Shown here: positions 11,629 to 23,360 of the stretch, piece after piece
How positions within the stretch are numbered: the stretch's first letter is position 1
How the letters are laid out: every line of letters starts with the position of its first letter
Assembly (NCBI GenBank): GCA_030340625.1
Contig: JAOPHQ010005419.1
Location: 77,501-141,500, forward strand
DNA: 64,000 bases
Source: Merluccius polli
Lineage: Eukaryota > Chordata > Actinopteri > Gadiformes > Merlucciidae
Reading direction: 5' to 3'
Notes under the pieces: model-generated
Seen by the model: only the letters and a program-made list of their open reading frames with translations
Databases searched by the model: none
Told to the model about the DNA's origin: nothing
Made by a program: the position numbers and the translations under genes

Positions 11629-13583
11629 AGAGTCTGGTGGATAATCAGGATTCCCAGGCACAAGCACTTTTTCTCTCTTCCATTTCGGCTCTCTGGGTGT
11701 CTCCTGGAGGAGAGCAGGATGAGATGAGAAGTCTGTGACCAACATAGAATAGGAGAGGCTAAGTGACTCTCAATTTTGCCACCAACAAGGGTTCAAAATT
11801 AACAGCTATTACCAGGCGACTTTATTTTCTGGGTGTGAAGGACTTGGCCCCAGACTCTCCCTCCCATCCCCCCTCCCCCTCCCCATGCTAATTTTCTCAA
11901 CATGTGAGCCATGGCTCAAGCCTACAAATTAAGTTAACAAGTGTGAAAAATGGCGGCGTGGCTATGAATGTGATGTTTGGCTCAGGGACCCCGGCCCTCG
12001 TCCTGGCGGGACATTTCTCTTTATTAAGATTTCTACAGAGACAGTCATGTCCTGAGTGTGGAAAGGGCTGATGCTAGGGAACGATTAATGTTTCACCTCA
12101 CCTGTGTCGGGATTTAAACAATTTTTACATGCTTCAACGAATGGGAAGAAGCTACATTTCTCTTAGACATTTAATTTAAAATGAATGTCCACAAACGTTA
12201 AGTAATTGAGAAAAATAATACTGGTGGCTGTACTTGTAAGGGTATCTGTCTCGTTGAAAAGCTTAAGGAGAGAAAAAAAGGATATAATAACTTGAATATA
12301 AAAGTATACCATTACCTCTGCAGAATTACTATCTCGTCGGAAGCACTGCAAGTAGGTCAGGGAAACAGCCCAGACAAGGCATACGCCTCATTAGTGAAAT
12401 GTTGTTTGGGTTACTCTCTTTATCCAACAACTTTCCCCAAGTTTAACGAAGAACATTAAACTGTGTCCCAATTTTGGAGACTTTTTAGAATTATCTTTTT
12501 CTGTTAATTCGACCCCCTTGTCATTGGTTTTTTCCCACCTATTTTATTATGGAAATGACTTTGTCTGTGCCTGGGAATGTAGGTCATCAGTCCCATGAAG
12601 ACAATGTACCGGTTGCAGGCAGACAGTGCAAGGACCATGCAATAATAGACATCGTATTGCTGATATGTCTTCATTTTGTTTGGCATGGCTGCAACAATAA
12701 CAAATCGATGATCTTTGTGAGTCACAAATGATGTAGGTTTTTAAAGGTAATATGACTTCATATTAATATGATTCATATAATCTCCCATCATTACCGTGGC
12801 TACATACTTGTAGTTTATTAAATTCAGCATATGCTCAGAGCTCTGAGAAAAGGGTCGTTCAGCCTAAAAGACACTTTGAAAATGAGGAGAAGCACTTATC
12901 TTGTTATATAGCTTCTATATACAGCATACATCATCACAGGTAGAAAAAACCCTCGAAAGAGACTAAGGCTCGATTGAAACTGGCCCTGGGAGGAATGGTA
13001 ACTGACTTCCATTCATACCTGTTTGTGTCACGGGTGAAAATCTACAGCTACCTAAAAATATGTGATGCAATAAGAAGCACCCCTGTAACAATAACATGAT
13101 TGTGAGAGAAAACCAACTCTTTTCATTGCTTTTTTCCACTACAGCCGAGCCTTGTGAATAGCAGTTCGCCCACTAACTCCCCCCCAGTATACCCTGGATG
13201 CCCATGGTATCCAAAACAAATTACTTTTCTCTCTTGTGGTGATGGGCGCACAGTGAGAGCTAAACTTTCTTCCCTTTTCCTCGGGAGACAGAGAGAGACG
13301 GAGGGAGGGAGAGCGAGGGAATATGCCTGGGGGCGGATTTCACATTGTGTGCCGTATTCAACCCAAGGCCCGCTTCAACCCAAGCCCCGCTTCAAAAGCA
13401 CCCCACAACTTTCATTTAATCACTTTTCTTTTACTACTGTTCTCCTTCTCGACCGTCGACCTAATGCAGCCCCATAAAATGATGCCCTTTTGAAATGAGT
13501 CTACCACCAGGCACAATAGAGGCCTTCGCCTTGGCTGCAAGCAAGCATAGCTCAAAGTACATTGGTTTGTATCAGAGACATAA

Positions 13584-13589
13584 CATATA

Positions 13590-13650
<61 letters not shown>
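13584..13650. repeat. (TA)n microsatellite
   Basis: About 33 uninterrupted TA units. Confidence 0.95.
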
Positions 13651-13652
<2 letters not shown>

Positions 13653-14445
13653 AGACATGGTACACGATCAATGCTGCTTGTGTTCCATACAATACAACGG
13701 TCTATTATCTAATGTGATTAGAGATTAGAAGAAGCGGGATGTAAAGCCATAGTGAGCATCTCATGTGAATGTGAACTAGGGATGGTGCTCTGGTGGCTGT
13801 ATAGCACACAAGGCTGGGGAATTTAAATGTAAATGAGCCAGCGTAAGGGCATGATTGATATACGTGTCAGTCGTAGTGGTTTGGTTTGAAAAGTAAACCT
13901 TTACCAAACTTTAAGAATGCATTTGTGTCTGTCAAAGCACAAGGCTGTCTTTGTGTTTGGATGTAAACTCATGGGAAACGAAAATAACGGAAACAAAACA
14001 AAGGAAAAATATACAGTCAGCACATTGCTTTTTATTTTTTATTTTGTGTGGAAGATAAGCGCGTTACTTCCCATACAATATCCGGTGTGTGTCTTTTAGT
14101 TGTGAGTATGTGTGTGTTTTCTGAGTGAGGTTTTTGCAAAATTAAACAGAGCGGGGTCCATCAATATGTAATGAACGGACCATGAAAGATTTACGAGTGG
14201 GACACCATTTTTGAGTGAAGGCCTAGTGTTTGTGTGAAGCGCAGTACGGTAAACAGCAAGCGTCATCCAGACTGTCACACACAATATATACACAATATAA
14301 ATACATGAATGATGTTGTTGCGTCATTTCTTAATTTCTAGAAATCTAACTGATTATATCGTTTCAATGTCATAAATGCGTCCGACAGCCCGACATACACC
14401 GACATTTATAGTATGTGGATGACTGTCAAACACAACCAGGACGGA

Positions 14446-14523
14446 TGTGGGGGTGGGGGGGGGAAGGGGGGGGGTGTCCCCTTAGACTCAATTGGGGGGG
14501 GGGGTGTCCCCTTAGACTCAATT
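14446..14523. repeat. Tandem duplication of a G-run plus 21-bp segment
   Basis: GGGTGTCCCCTTAGACTCAA, followed by TT, occurs twice, each time preceded by a run of nine or more G. The second copy starts about 36 bp after the first. Confidence 0.9.
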
Positions 14524-15399
14524 ACTGTGTGAAACTTCACGGCTGCCATGTTTAGTCTACCCTGACTCATAGTGTGAACGCAGCCTCTCCTCTTATACAG
14601 TCAAAACCTTCTCTGGCTGTACAATCGTCAAATGTACTTTATGTTTTTAATTATTCTGAAGAATATAAAAAAAATAAACAAAACAATTAACCTCCCATCC
14701 TCTGTATTGGTTAAAAAGAAAGACGGAAAGTAAAATAACAGATTTTAATGAGATAAAAACACAGGCACATGCTCAGCCCGGTAATTGTTCATTTGCTGTG
14801 TTGCAACAGGCTTTCCCACCTTTGCTCAGATCACAGCAATAAACCAGAGATTCAACACCAGTCACAGGGAAGCTGTAAAGACTAATTACACTAAACACTG
14901 CATGAGTGCAACAGTGTACCTCACAACGTACCAGGCGGGACACATGAAACAGAATGGCTAAGCAGAGCTGTGGTATTAAATATGCAGCAACGCTCTCAGC
15001 CGTGTGCGTCAATGTCGGGTCAATTTGAAATTCCTTCCACACAAGATTGGATGATATTAAAGCTTGCCTCCCCTTTATGAATAATCGCTAATTCAGCTCG
15101 CTTGCCCTCGTATCAATAGCTTTTCCAATTGAAGAGCCTGCTCATCCCCAGTTAATGAACGTGTACGAAAAGCACTTACGACGGAGCAATAAAAAGAAAT
15201 GGGGTATGTGCAGTATTCGCCGATAGCGTCCAAGTGTGTTAATTAAGGAAATAGTGAGGGTGCTTAAATCCGACATCAGCAAAAACCCATGGATAGATAA
15301 AGAGTCCGTTCCTACTCCTATAAAAGCATAGAAGTAATTCCCAGATGGCCTTTTCCAAATCAACTTAGTGAATTCAGACACAGGTCATTTAGGAACAGG

Positions 15400-15480
15400 C
15401 ATCTCACTCAAAGCTCAAACAGGGACTGAGTACCTTTCAGCTGGGAGTCCAACACCCTCACCCTACACTATTCTGCCACA
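15400..15480 (-). mobile_element. tRNA-derived SINE fragment
   Basis: CACTCAAAGCTCAAACAGGGACTGAG is followed by TACCTTTCAGCTGGGAGTCC and AACACCCTCACCCTACACTA, the degenerate tRNA-like head of the window's SINE family in minus orientation. The tail is missing. Confidence 0.6.
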
Positions 15481-15663
15481 GCTCAGATATCTGCACAGAG
15501 ATTCGTAGAGATAGTGAGACAGAATAAATCTAAAAGTGAGATAACGCTGTTGCATAATAACATGAGTTGGTAAGTCTGTTGTCGAAGTGAGTTAGAGTCA
15601 TGGTTTCTGTGGTCGGCACTAAGGGGTTGTGTGATTTCAGTTGAAGAGGCAGCATGGAGGAGG

Positions 15664-15667
<4 letters not shown>

Positions 15668-15694
<27 letters not shown>
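15668..15694. repeat. (GT)n microsatellite
   Basis: About 13 GT units. Confidence 0.9.
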
Positions 15695-15695
<1 letters not shown>

Positions 15696-15838
15696 ACGTT
15701 GGTCTTGCTGTTAACATCGGAAAAACTGAAGCGGAGCACCTACTTACAGACTCACAAACACACACAAACACTACAAACACACACTACACACACACCACTA
15801 CCACCGAAGTAAACAAAACAAGGCCCACATCACACCTG

Positions 15839-15840
<2 letters not shown>

Positions 15841-15869
<29 letters not shown>
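15841..15869. repeat. Poly-C run of 29
   Basis: A single uninterrupted C homopolymer; its length is a likely assembly uncertainty. Confidence 0.95.
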
Positions 15870-16389
15870 ATAACCAGAGGGGGGCCGACATGCCAGGACG
15901 CAGCAGCAGCATCAGGACCGGTTGATTCACTAAAGGCGGGAGCAATTGGGAAAAGTGGCCTGCTGGAAGAGATCCACCCATGCAGGTTAAAAGACATAGT
16001 TTGGGGGTGGATATAGGCCGCGAGTCAATCCTCTTAAAGCAGGATTGATACCATGATTGATAGGTATACCCTCGCATCACATCCTGTTTGCTCCTAATGA
16101 GACGGCCCTGCGAGAGCTTGGCAGGATGTTGTTGTCGGCGGCGGTGGTGGTGGTGGCGATGGTGGTGGGAGATAAACACAATGCAGAACATGGTGCAGCA
16201 GCTTTTTCGCTGAATGGAGTGAAACTGAATGGCGCAGATCCCTGTGTGCGAGTGTAGGCGTGTGTGTGTGTGTGTGTGTCCGCTTTAAGAGGGCCATCTA
16301 TTTATATACCATATATCGTCTACTATACTAATATATAATTCTACTACACGATACTATACTATCATAGAATTATACTATATACATTAGAC

Positions 16390-16790
16390 TATACAAATAC
16401 CGGCTTCTCCTTTTGTGCACCTTGGGCATGGAATGAGCTGCAAAATATTATTACCTTAGAAGCACCCCCTTCTTTGAATACCTTTAAAGGAACACTTCAC
16501 CCATTTGCATTAAACATTTTTTGGCGATTTTTGCGTCACTAGAACCCCCCCCCCCCCCAAAAAAAAACACTTCCTAGTACAAATGACGCAAAAATCGTCG
16601 TTTTACATCATTTGAACCAGGAAGTGTGAGAGGTAAATACGGATTTCTCCCGTCTCAGGGGAAAATGGGTGAATGTTGCACAACCATTCAAAAATATGAC
16701 CGGGTCTCTAACGACGCAACGTTTAATGCAAATGGGTGAAGTGTTCCTTTAAAGGTATTTTACTCTGTTGCCTGTGTGACGGATATCGAC
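16390..16790 (+). pseudogene. LINE reverse-transcriptase C-terminal remnant split by a MITE
   Basis: From about 16400 the plus strand reads FSFCAPWAWNELQNIITLEA then PPSLNTFK, matching the FS-x-AP-x-x-WNxL ... FK pattern near the C-terminus of many non-LTR retrotransposon proteins. The reading is cut at 16487 by a TTAA-flanked MITE, and host-like sequence GGTATTTTACTCTG resumes at 16754. Only a short piece remains, so clade assignment is not possible. Confidence 0.5.
16488..16748. mobile_element. TTAA-target MITE, 261 bp, 28-bp perfect terminal inverted repeats
   Basis: The left end begins AGGAACACTTCACCCATTTG and the right end is its exact reverse complement over 28 bp. TTAA flanks both sides (16484-16487 and 16749-16752) as a target duplication. 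Inside, GCGATTTTTGCGTCA near 16525 is mirrored by TGACGCAAAAATCG near 16583. TTAA target sites are used by piggyBac and Kolobok transposons; the AGG terminus is closer to what is known of Kolobok/T2 elements. There is no coding sequence. Confidence 0.88.
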
Positions 16791-16979
16791 GGTATGGCTT
16801 GCTTCTCTTCTGCTTCTTGCATGCGCCCTATACTATACAATACTACTTATATATAACTATACTATATTATACTCATATCATATACTAAACCACTTCTATT
16901 TTGTACTGTTCTTTACACACAGTGAAATCCTATGACTGTATGTATTGTGTTGACCTTGTCCTCCTGTCCTCTCTGCTAG

Positions 16980-17070
16980 ATGACCCCACAGTGCAGGGCC
17001 TGGACAGGTCCAGACACCTGCAGACCGGGAGAGATGATCATTATAGTGGTGGTGCTGCTCATGTGGGCAG
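16980..17070 (+). CDS. fndc5: fndc5 exon: stalk and transmembrane helix, with +1 frameshift
   Basis: The acceptor is CTCTGCTAG and the donor is GCAG with GTAGGT at 17071. Entering in phase 1 from the previous exon, the reading is DDPTVQGLDRSRHLQTG, matching the FNDC5 stalk. The membrane segment EMIIIVVVLLMWA is encoded too, but in the next frame. The switch falls in the GGGA at 17027-17030, where one G too many is present: the exon is 91 nt and the phase-consistent length is 90. Read literally, translation runs into the next exon and stops at the TGA overlapping its QYD codons. The frame of the downstream exons fits the membrane segment, so the gene was intact until this single base. A consensus error in the assembly is the simplest explanation. 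Confidence 0.9.
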
Positions 17071-17106
17071 GTAGGTCCTCTGTGTTTTGTCCTCCAGCCC
17101 CTAAAC

Positions 17107-17240
17107 CAGTGGTTCCCAACCTTTTTTGGCCCGTGACCCCATTTTTAGCCCTGAAAATGTTTGCGAATCCAACTTTTTAAGTGATTAGTAGTCGTCTTAT
17201 TGTGGCTATGAATCATTTGGCAGTCAGTTTGTACATACAG
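17107..17240 (+). mobile_element. hAT-like nonautonomous element, fragment
   Basis: Starts CAGTGGTTCCCAACCTTTTT and continues CCGTGACCCCATTTTTAG, then AAGTGATTAGTAGTCG and GGCTATGAATCATTTGGC. These segments recur at 9640, 54803 and 59989. The right terminus was not found, so this is probably truncated. Confidence 0.6.
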
Positions 17241-17713
17241 GACGCTGAATTTAATATTGACCACATCATCTCAACAACAGACATGAGCAACATGAGTAGA
17301 ATATATATTGTCGTAAATGTTGTTGTTGCATACGGTAGGGTTCATAGAAAGAGCAAATCTTTCTTGGGAATAGCCCCCCATAAAGTTTGAACAGTGTTTG
17401 TTCCTCCTGAGTGTCTGGGGACGTTGAATTGGTCGGTGTTGACTAATGGTCTTGTTTACGTGTCCCATAAAGTCCTCAGAGTCCCCGGTGGTGATAAAGG
17501 CTAAAAGACTGGACGGTAAATCTGCTCTCTCTGTGCCATGAGCCATGGACAAAATTATTACAACAACGCCCTGTCATTTGTTTTAACGTCCGAGTAGGGA
17601 GTACATTATGGTGCGTTTAACGCGCTGGGAAAGCCTTGAGACATGAATACAACTCCGGTCATTCCTCCTCTCTCGTCACCGATGGTGACCCATCCAACTG
17701 CAGTCGTTTCTGA

Positions 17714-17950
17714 ATAATTTAGCATTTACTTAGCATTTATTTAGCATTTACGTTTGTCCAAAGCGACGTACAAGATGTACATTTGTCGGTAGAAAGTAAA
17801 ACAACTATATATCACTCTCCGTACAGCAAGGACTTCAGTAGAACAAGTTTCTAAGTGCTCCATAATTGCTAAGCTTAGTTATCCTTTCTGGAGAGCTAAG
17901 GTACAATGGTGCTATTTAATTGCCAGGACGTACGAACTACAATAAGTGCG
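17714..17950. mobile_element. Dispersed repeat, copy 1
   Basis: TTGTCGGTAGAAAGTAAAAC, TATATCACTCTCCGTACAGC, AGAACAAGTTTCTAAG and ATCCTTTCTGG follow in the same order as at 24232-24440, with roughly four in five bases matching by eye. TTTGTCCAAAGCGACGTACA at its start resembles the SINE tail. Class not assigned. Confidence 0.65.
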
Positions 17951-18754
17951 TAGGAGGGTTTTTTTGGGAGTGGGTTGGGGGGGGGCGTAGGTAGAGGAGG
18001 GGATTGTCAGAAAGCAAAGACAACATAATTAGACTACAAATCGACGTTCTGTTAATAACTGTATTCAATATTAGCCTCAATATCCTTTCGAGGCTTTAAA
18101 TCATAGGGTTTTCTTTTTTTTCTGAACAGACTAATCGATGACAGCTAAATCCATTTCAGCCGGCCCAATCAGCCACACGGCGCCTGTATCTATCCATCTT
18201 TTCATAACAAGGCGCGAACGCAGCCGTTTCAGTCTATATAAAATTCAATCAGACCCTTTTGCAAACAGACATCTGAATTCAAGTCGGTCTACAATGAGAA
18301 CGGTTTAAACCGAGGCCCTTGCATATCGCCACACATTTATGCTCTCCAGTAAGTGACAGTTTTCCGTTCCAGGAATAGAGACAAATGGCTAGAAGATGAA
18401 GCAGTGTAGAGTAGATATAATGTAAAGTACTTCGACAGAAATGCTATCTTCTCTCATTTGGCATCCAAATGAGAGAAACAGCTTTCCCCTATCTCTGCCA
18501 ACAAAAAACCAAATGGTACATTATATCATTGCACATATTATGAATACAATAATTGAGCAAAAACAATAACTCATGTATACATAATACTAGAAGAGAGGAT
18601 CTGCTGTCTTCTAAGGGCTTATAGCCAGAGCTGCACGCCCAGCCCAATGGGACAGCAGCCATTATCCACTCAGCCGTTCACTGTGTGGTGATAGACAGTA
18701 GGTGACAGTTTTGTGATGGACAGGTGCCACACAGCATGAAATGGATTCTGTATC

Positions 18755-18893
<139 letters not shown>

Positions 18894-19206
18894 GCATGTG
18901 TTTATATGTAAGTGTATGGATGTGCATTCATGTGTGTGTTATGAACACAATTACTTATTAAATATGAACACACAGACACACACAAGTGTGTGTGTCTGTG
19001 TGTGTGTGTGCTGTGTGTGTGCATGTGTTTATATGCCCCTAAAAATATATATATGTACAGTACAGTATGTACTGTATGTATGTATGTATGTATGTATGTA
19101 CTGTATGAATGCACAATATGTATGTGTAAGTGTATGAACGTGCATTCATGCATTCGTGTGTGTGTGTGTTATGAACACAATTAATTTTTGTGGCCCCTCC
19201 CTGCAG

Positions 19207-19340
19207 CTGTCATTGCGCTGTTCTGCCGGCAGTATGACATCATCAAGGACAACGACTCCAGCAACAGCAAGGAGAAGGCCAAGCCGTCCTCAGAGCACAG
19301 CACGCCGGAGCACCACAGCGGCGGCCTGCTGAGGAGCAAG
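19207..19340 (+). CDS. fndc5: fndc5 exon: cytoplasmic tail
   Basis: The acceptor is CCTCCCTGCAG and the donor is AGCAAG with GTGGGG at 19341. It enters in phase 1 and leaves in phase 0 after 44 full codons. The reading starts AVIALFCRQYDIIKDNDSSN and ends STPEHHSGGLLRSK, very close to the mammalian FNDC5 tail. The first residues complete the membrane helix; CRQYD marks the cytoplasmic border. The donor GTGGGGGGG is weaker than a GTAAGT or GTGAGT consensus. The last 30 coding bases, together with the donor and following intron bases, are repeated downstream (see 19311-19775). Confidence 0.95.
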
Positions 19341-19775
19341 GTGGGGGGGCCTACTGATGCTAGGCTACCGAGGCTAGGTTAATTATGCTAGGCTACTGAT
19401 GCTAGGCTAGTGATACTAGGCTAGCACCACAGCGGCGGCCCTGCTGAGGAGCAAGGTGGGGGGGCCTACTGATGCTAGGCTACCGAGGCTAGGCTAGTGA
19501 TACTAGGCTAGCACCACAGCGGCGGCCTGCTGAGGAGCAAGGTGGGGGGCCTCTACTGATGCTAGGCTACCGAGGCTAGGCTAATGAAACGAGGCTAATG
19601 ATGCTGAGAAGCAAGGTGGGAGCCTACTGATGCTACGCTACAGATCGCTGGACTCATTATGCTAGGCTACTGATGCTAGGCTACCGAGCCTCGGCTAGTG
19701 ACACTAGGCTAATGATGCTGAGGAGCAACGTGGGCGACTACTGATGCTAAGCTACTGATGCTAGGCTAGTGAACA
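19311..19775 (+). repeat. Tandem repeat made from the exon end and its splice donor
   Basis: CACCACAGCGGCGGCCTGCT followed by GAGGAGCAAGGTGGGGGGGC occurs at 19311 (the real exon end), 19425 and 19512, with spacings of 114 and 87 bp. Two decayed copies of the GAGGAGCAAGGTGGG part follow near 19601 and 19718. The filler between is built from ATGCTAGGCTAC-like dodecamers. The copy at 19425 has an extra C in GGCCCTGCTG. The copies lie in the intron and each of the first three carries the same donor GT. Confidence 0.93.
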
Positions 19776-21490
19776 ATGTTTTTTTTTAACCTTGGTGAGG
19801 CCACCCTTTATCCATCTGCATGCATTTCAGACATGCCTTAATGTATACGGTATGTAATAAACCCTACAGCCCTCACCACAGCAATCCTCTCCCACATATT
19901 TGCTCCATCCTCAGCTGTGATACAATACTCGTATATATTGTATCCAATAATGTTGTACTTGTACAATACAATACAAAACATAGCCTATCAGAACGTCTGA
20001 GCCATAACGGTAATAGACAGAGAGATAAGTTTCTAGGTTGTTGTCATGCAGTGAGCAGCAGTCACTTAGGGCAATGAAATGCTTAAACTCCAGGCTTCCT
20101 TATCAGTATAACAAGTAGAAAAGAAATGAACAAATAAAATAAAAAATAAATAAAACAAAGTATAAAATAAAGTAAAAATACATACACACAGACTGCTGTG
20201 TGCCACGATATCACAGTGGGCTCCCTTTGGGAAACAGTTTCGTCCCATCTGTCAACATGGGATAGGGGAGCTGTGGTAAAAACACATGCACTCCAACTTC
20301 CAGCCCGGTGTTGGCTCTGCTATGAATTACTTATAATTATAATCTTTTAATTTCAAACCGGTGAATAGTCCCACGAGGCACACAGCAGCAGTGTAATTTG
20401 CTTTGGGAACGTTCACCGCAGGCGGCAAATTATTTGCAGCAACATCTGCCGCTTCAGCGAGATGGCGCGTAACGTTAATTGTTCAAGGTTTCTATGCTTT
20501 TTTAGGTTGCGATGTTCCTTACTTAAATTAGCCATCCAATGGCAAAGCCTGTAATTTAAGAATTTTTAACCATAAAATCCTCCATAACTGTTTAACTTGG
20601 TTTCACTCACATGTTCAGGTGTGGTTTTCTTTATACCCAAAACCATTCCTAATTCCCAACTCTTTTTAAACTAAGCACAAAGGTATGAAACAGCATGTGT
20701 TTAAATGCAGCTATGTTTCAATAGTTTCAATGCGATCCGGCATTTGTTTCTTGTTTTGAGCAATGTACAATAATACGGAGAGAAATACGCTGGACATGCT
20801 GAAATGTTTTCACCGTGGCCTTTACACAGTATTGATTCGCTGTTTTTCAATAAAAGCAGGACCTTGGTGAGGACAGCTCAACGGTCATGTTGTTTCTCTA
20901 TGTTTGATGGCGGTTTGGAGGACACAATGGGCTTAAAAGATACACAGACAAGGACAGACGTGGCATAGCCACAAAGAAAGCAACAAACAAAAAAAACAAC
21001 AAACTTTTTGTCATTGATAGCAATGCCATTGGGTTTTGTACTGTAGTCTGGGGTAGGTTTTCTTTCAATGGGGGAGGTTTTCTCCCCCATGGGGGAGGAC
21101 GATTTGTAAGGGCAGGGCATTTTGGTGTATAAATATTAAATGATACAAACACTGCTGGACATTAAACAATGGGCATTAAATTGTTTGAATTGTTGTTCAA
21201 ACAGGATATCAATATGTGGAAACTGCACCGTATTCATAGCAGCAAAATACAGAGCATGACAAAATAGTAAATACAATTAATTATTTATATCGGCAATATA
21301 GTAGGCAATACAGTATTTAGATTTGTTAAAAGTAACATTTGACTTGTTTTTGCATGTGTGTGTGTCTTGCTTTCAGCTAGACACACACACCTCCCTTACT
21401 ACAGTAAGTAATAAAGCAGTAAACATGTTTTCTAAAGGTGGCAAAATAAACGCCACAATGATTTATTTTTGTTTATCCCATCTTTTCCAG
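19776..21490 (+). other. fndc5: fndc5 last intron, no further feature
   Basis: AT-rich unique sequence. I see no exon, transposon terminus or long array here. Confidence 0.7.
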
Positions 21491-21532
21491 TTTCACCCAT
21501 CCGTGCCATCGATCAACATCATCGACGTTTGA
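21491..21532 (+). CDS. fndc5: fndc5 last coding exon
   Basis: The acceptor CATCTTTTCCAG is followed in phase 0 by 13 codons reading FHPSVPSINIIDV and a TGA stop at 21530-21532. The pattern S-x-N-I-I-[DE] at the extreme C-terminus is characteristic of FNDC5 (mammals end in a similar SVNIIEA). It is too short to be found by ORF length but the match and phase are decisive. Confidence 0.93.
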   Translation, partial: FHPSVPSINIIDV

Positions 21533-21733
21533 GCGGCGGCGAAAACACATCAACAGTAACAGCGCTTTCACCTTCTTTCCGCACCACACTCTCAACGATT
21601 GTCACGGGCTAGAAGGAAACACAAAAATTGGATGTGGTTGAGACGATGTTGTGAAGCCATTGAGGCTTCAAGAAAGGGAGCTGACGGGTCTACTGTGTCA
21701 CACCGAACTGGAAGGACACATGATGCATGCACT

Positions 21734-21850
<117 letters not shown>

Positions 21851-23004
21851 ATATTTTCTAGTAGCTCTATTCCAGTAGTGCTGAAGGGGGATAGAGTTAA
21901 CATGTGCTGTATCAGATGCTTGGTATGTCGACGCAATATAAAAACACGCCATTAACCATCTCTGGGGAAGCCAGTCTATATATTTTTCAATAGATATTGT
22001 ATTTTAAATATAGGTACATACATACAGTATATCGATATGGCATTGTGGAGAATAGTTTTTACAAACTATTTCTGTTAAAGTATGTGACCGACTATTGGCT
22101 AACCTTCGAAATAATAAGGAATTCTGAAATATTACTATGTCAATGTTTAGTTATATTCCTCACATGCAGTACAATACAAACATCCTGTCTGTAAAAACTA
22201 ACAACACTGAATTTTATGTCATTCATCAATAAGAAACTGCATGCTGTCATTTTTTTTGCAAATTCCATGACTTGAATTTTAATTTGATATGGATTTCTGA
22301 TATGCAGATATATAATATGAAAGAAAAAGAATTGCAATACTGAGAAAGTATTTCATGTTTTGCCACTTGTGATATTTTTGTTGGTTTTTTTTCAACTGCT
22401 TTTGGAATTTAAATTAGCATATCATTGGCCAGGAAATCGTGGCTATGGCTTCGGTTTTGAATTTGGTGATTTTAGAGAAATATCAAATATCAAACATTGT
22501 TAGCTTTAAACTGGTTTTAAGAAAACAGGACACTTTCACTCTCATCCAGGAAATTGCTTTTCAGTGTGTGTCAGCCACAGCAGTAGCAGCAGTCAAGGTC
22601 ACAAGCCCCATGAGCAAGGTCAAAGTAGTAGAACATCATGAACATGAGGCCCGCCAACCTACAACCACCACAAGGTCCTAAAGTCCACCATGTTCTTTCA
22701 TCGTATTGTGTTGAGTCGTCATCCAAACAATCATTTAATTTTTCGACTGTGAACCATTCGGCAAATATGAACTAGAAGGTACTAAAAAGAAATTGGGTTT
22801 AATGAAAAATGAGATGATTATGAGAAATGTGACAAACAATTATATATTGGTATGGTTTAAGATGTGATAAGCTGCATGTATGAGATTAAAGGCTGCTCTC
22901 TAGTGTGTATATAGTGCATCTTTTATATTGTTTTCTATCAAAAGTGACATGACACATGTCGGGAGTTGTGAAAATCTATCATTGCGTTCCTATTTGTTCA
23001 TGGA

Positions 23005-23010
23005 AATAAA
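23005..23010 (+). terminator. fndc5: Candidate polyadenylation signal AATAAA of fndc5
   Basis: AATAAA followed by A-rich and then T-rich sequence, downstream of the fndc5 stop. Confidence 0.45.
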
Positions 23011-23199
23011 GTTCACGCAAAAAAATAAATGCTTTATTGACATGTTATTCGTGTAAACTAACCAATTATTTTGAGCACACAAATTCTCAAAAAACCTACA
23101 GTATAATTCAATAAGCTGTGAAACCCTAAAAATAAAACAAATGACAATTACTACACAGCCATACAGTCTCCTTTGGTATTTTGTTTTTGAAGACCAATG

Positions 23200-23360
23200 G
23201 AAGATGTAGTATAGTGCAGTGGCTATAGGTGGTTCAACTCCCAGCTGAAAGGTCCTGGATTTAATCCCGAATATACGCAATCTACCTGTGTGGGCACGCT
23301 TGGTGCTAAATTAATCTGAATTCCCTCAGTCTCTTTGGATAAAAGTGTCTGCTAAAATAA
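23200..23360 (+). mobile_element. tRNA-derived SINE, nearly full length
   Basis: Head: GTATAGTGCAGTGGCTATAG, then GTTCAACTCCCAGCTGAAAG and GTCCTGGATTTAATCCCGAA, a tRNA-like sequence with a decayed B box. Tail: CTCTTTGGATAAAAGTGTCTGCTAAA followed by an A-rich AATAAAAA end. The middle is short compared with the copy at 7955. The tail motif is the common end of these fish SINEs. Confidence 0.75.

Larger units (their letters stand above)
10123..16979 (+). other. fndc5: fndc5 intron (6.9 kb)
   Basis: It contains unique AT-rich sequence, simple repeats (GGA at 11573, TA at 13585, GT at 15669, poly-C at 15841), a SINE fragment at 15400, and a MITE nested in a LINE remnant at 16390-16790. No extra exon was recognised. 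Confidence 0.8.
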
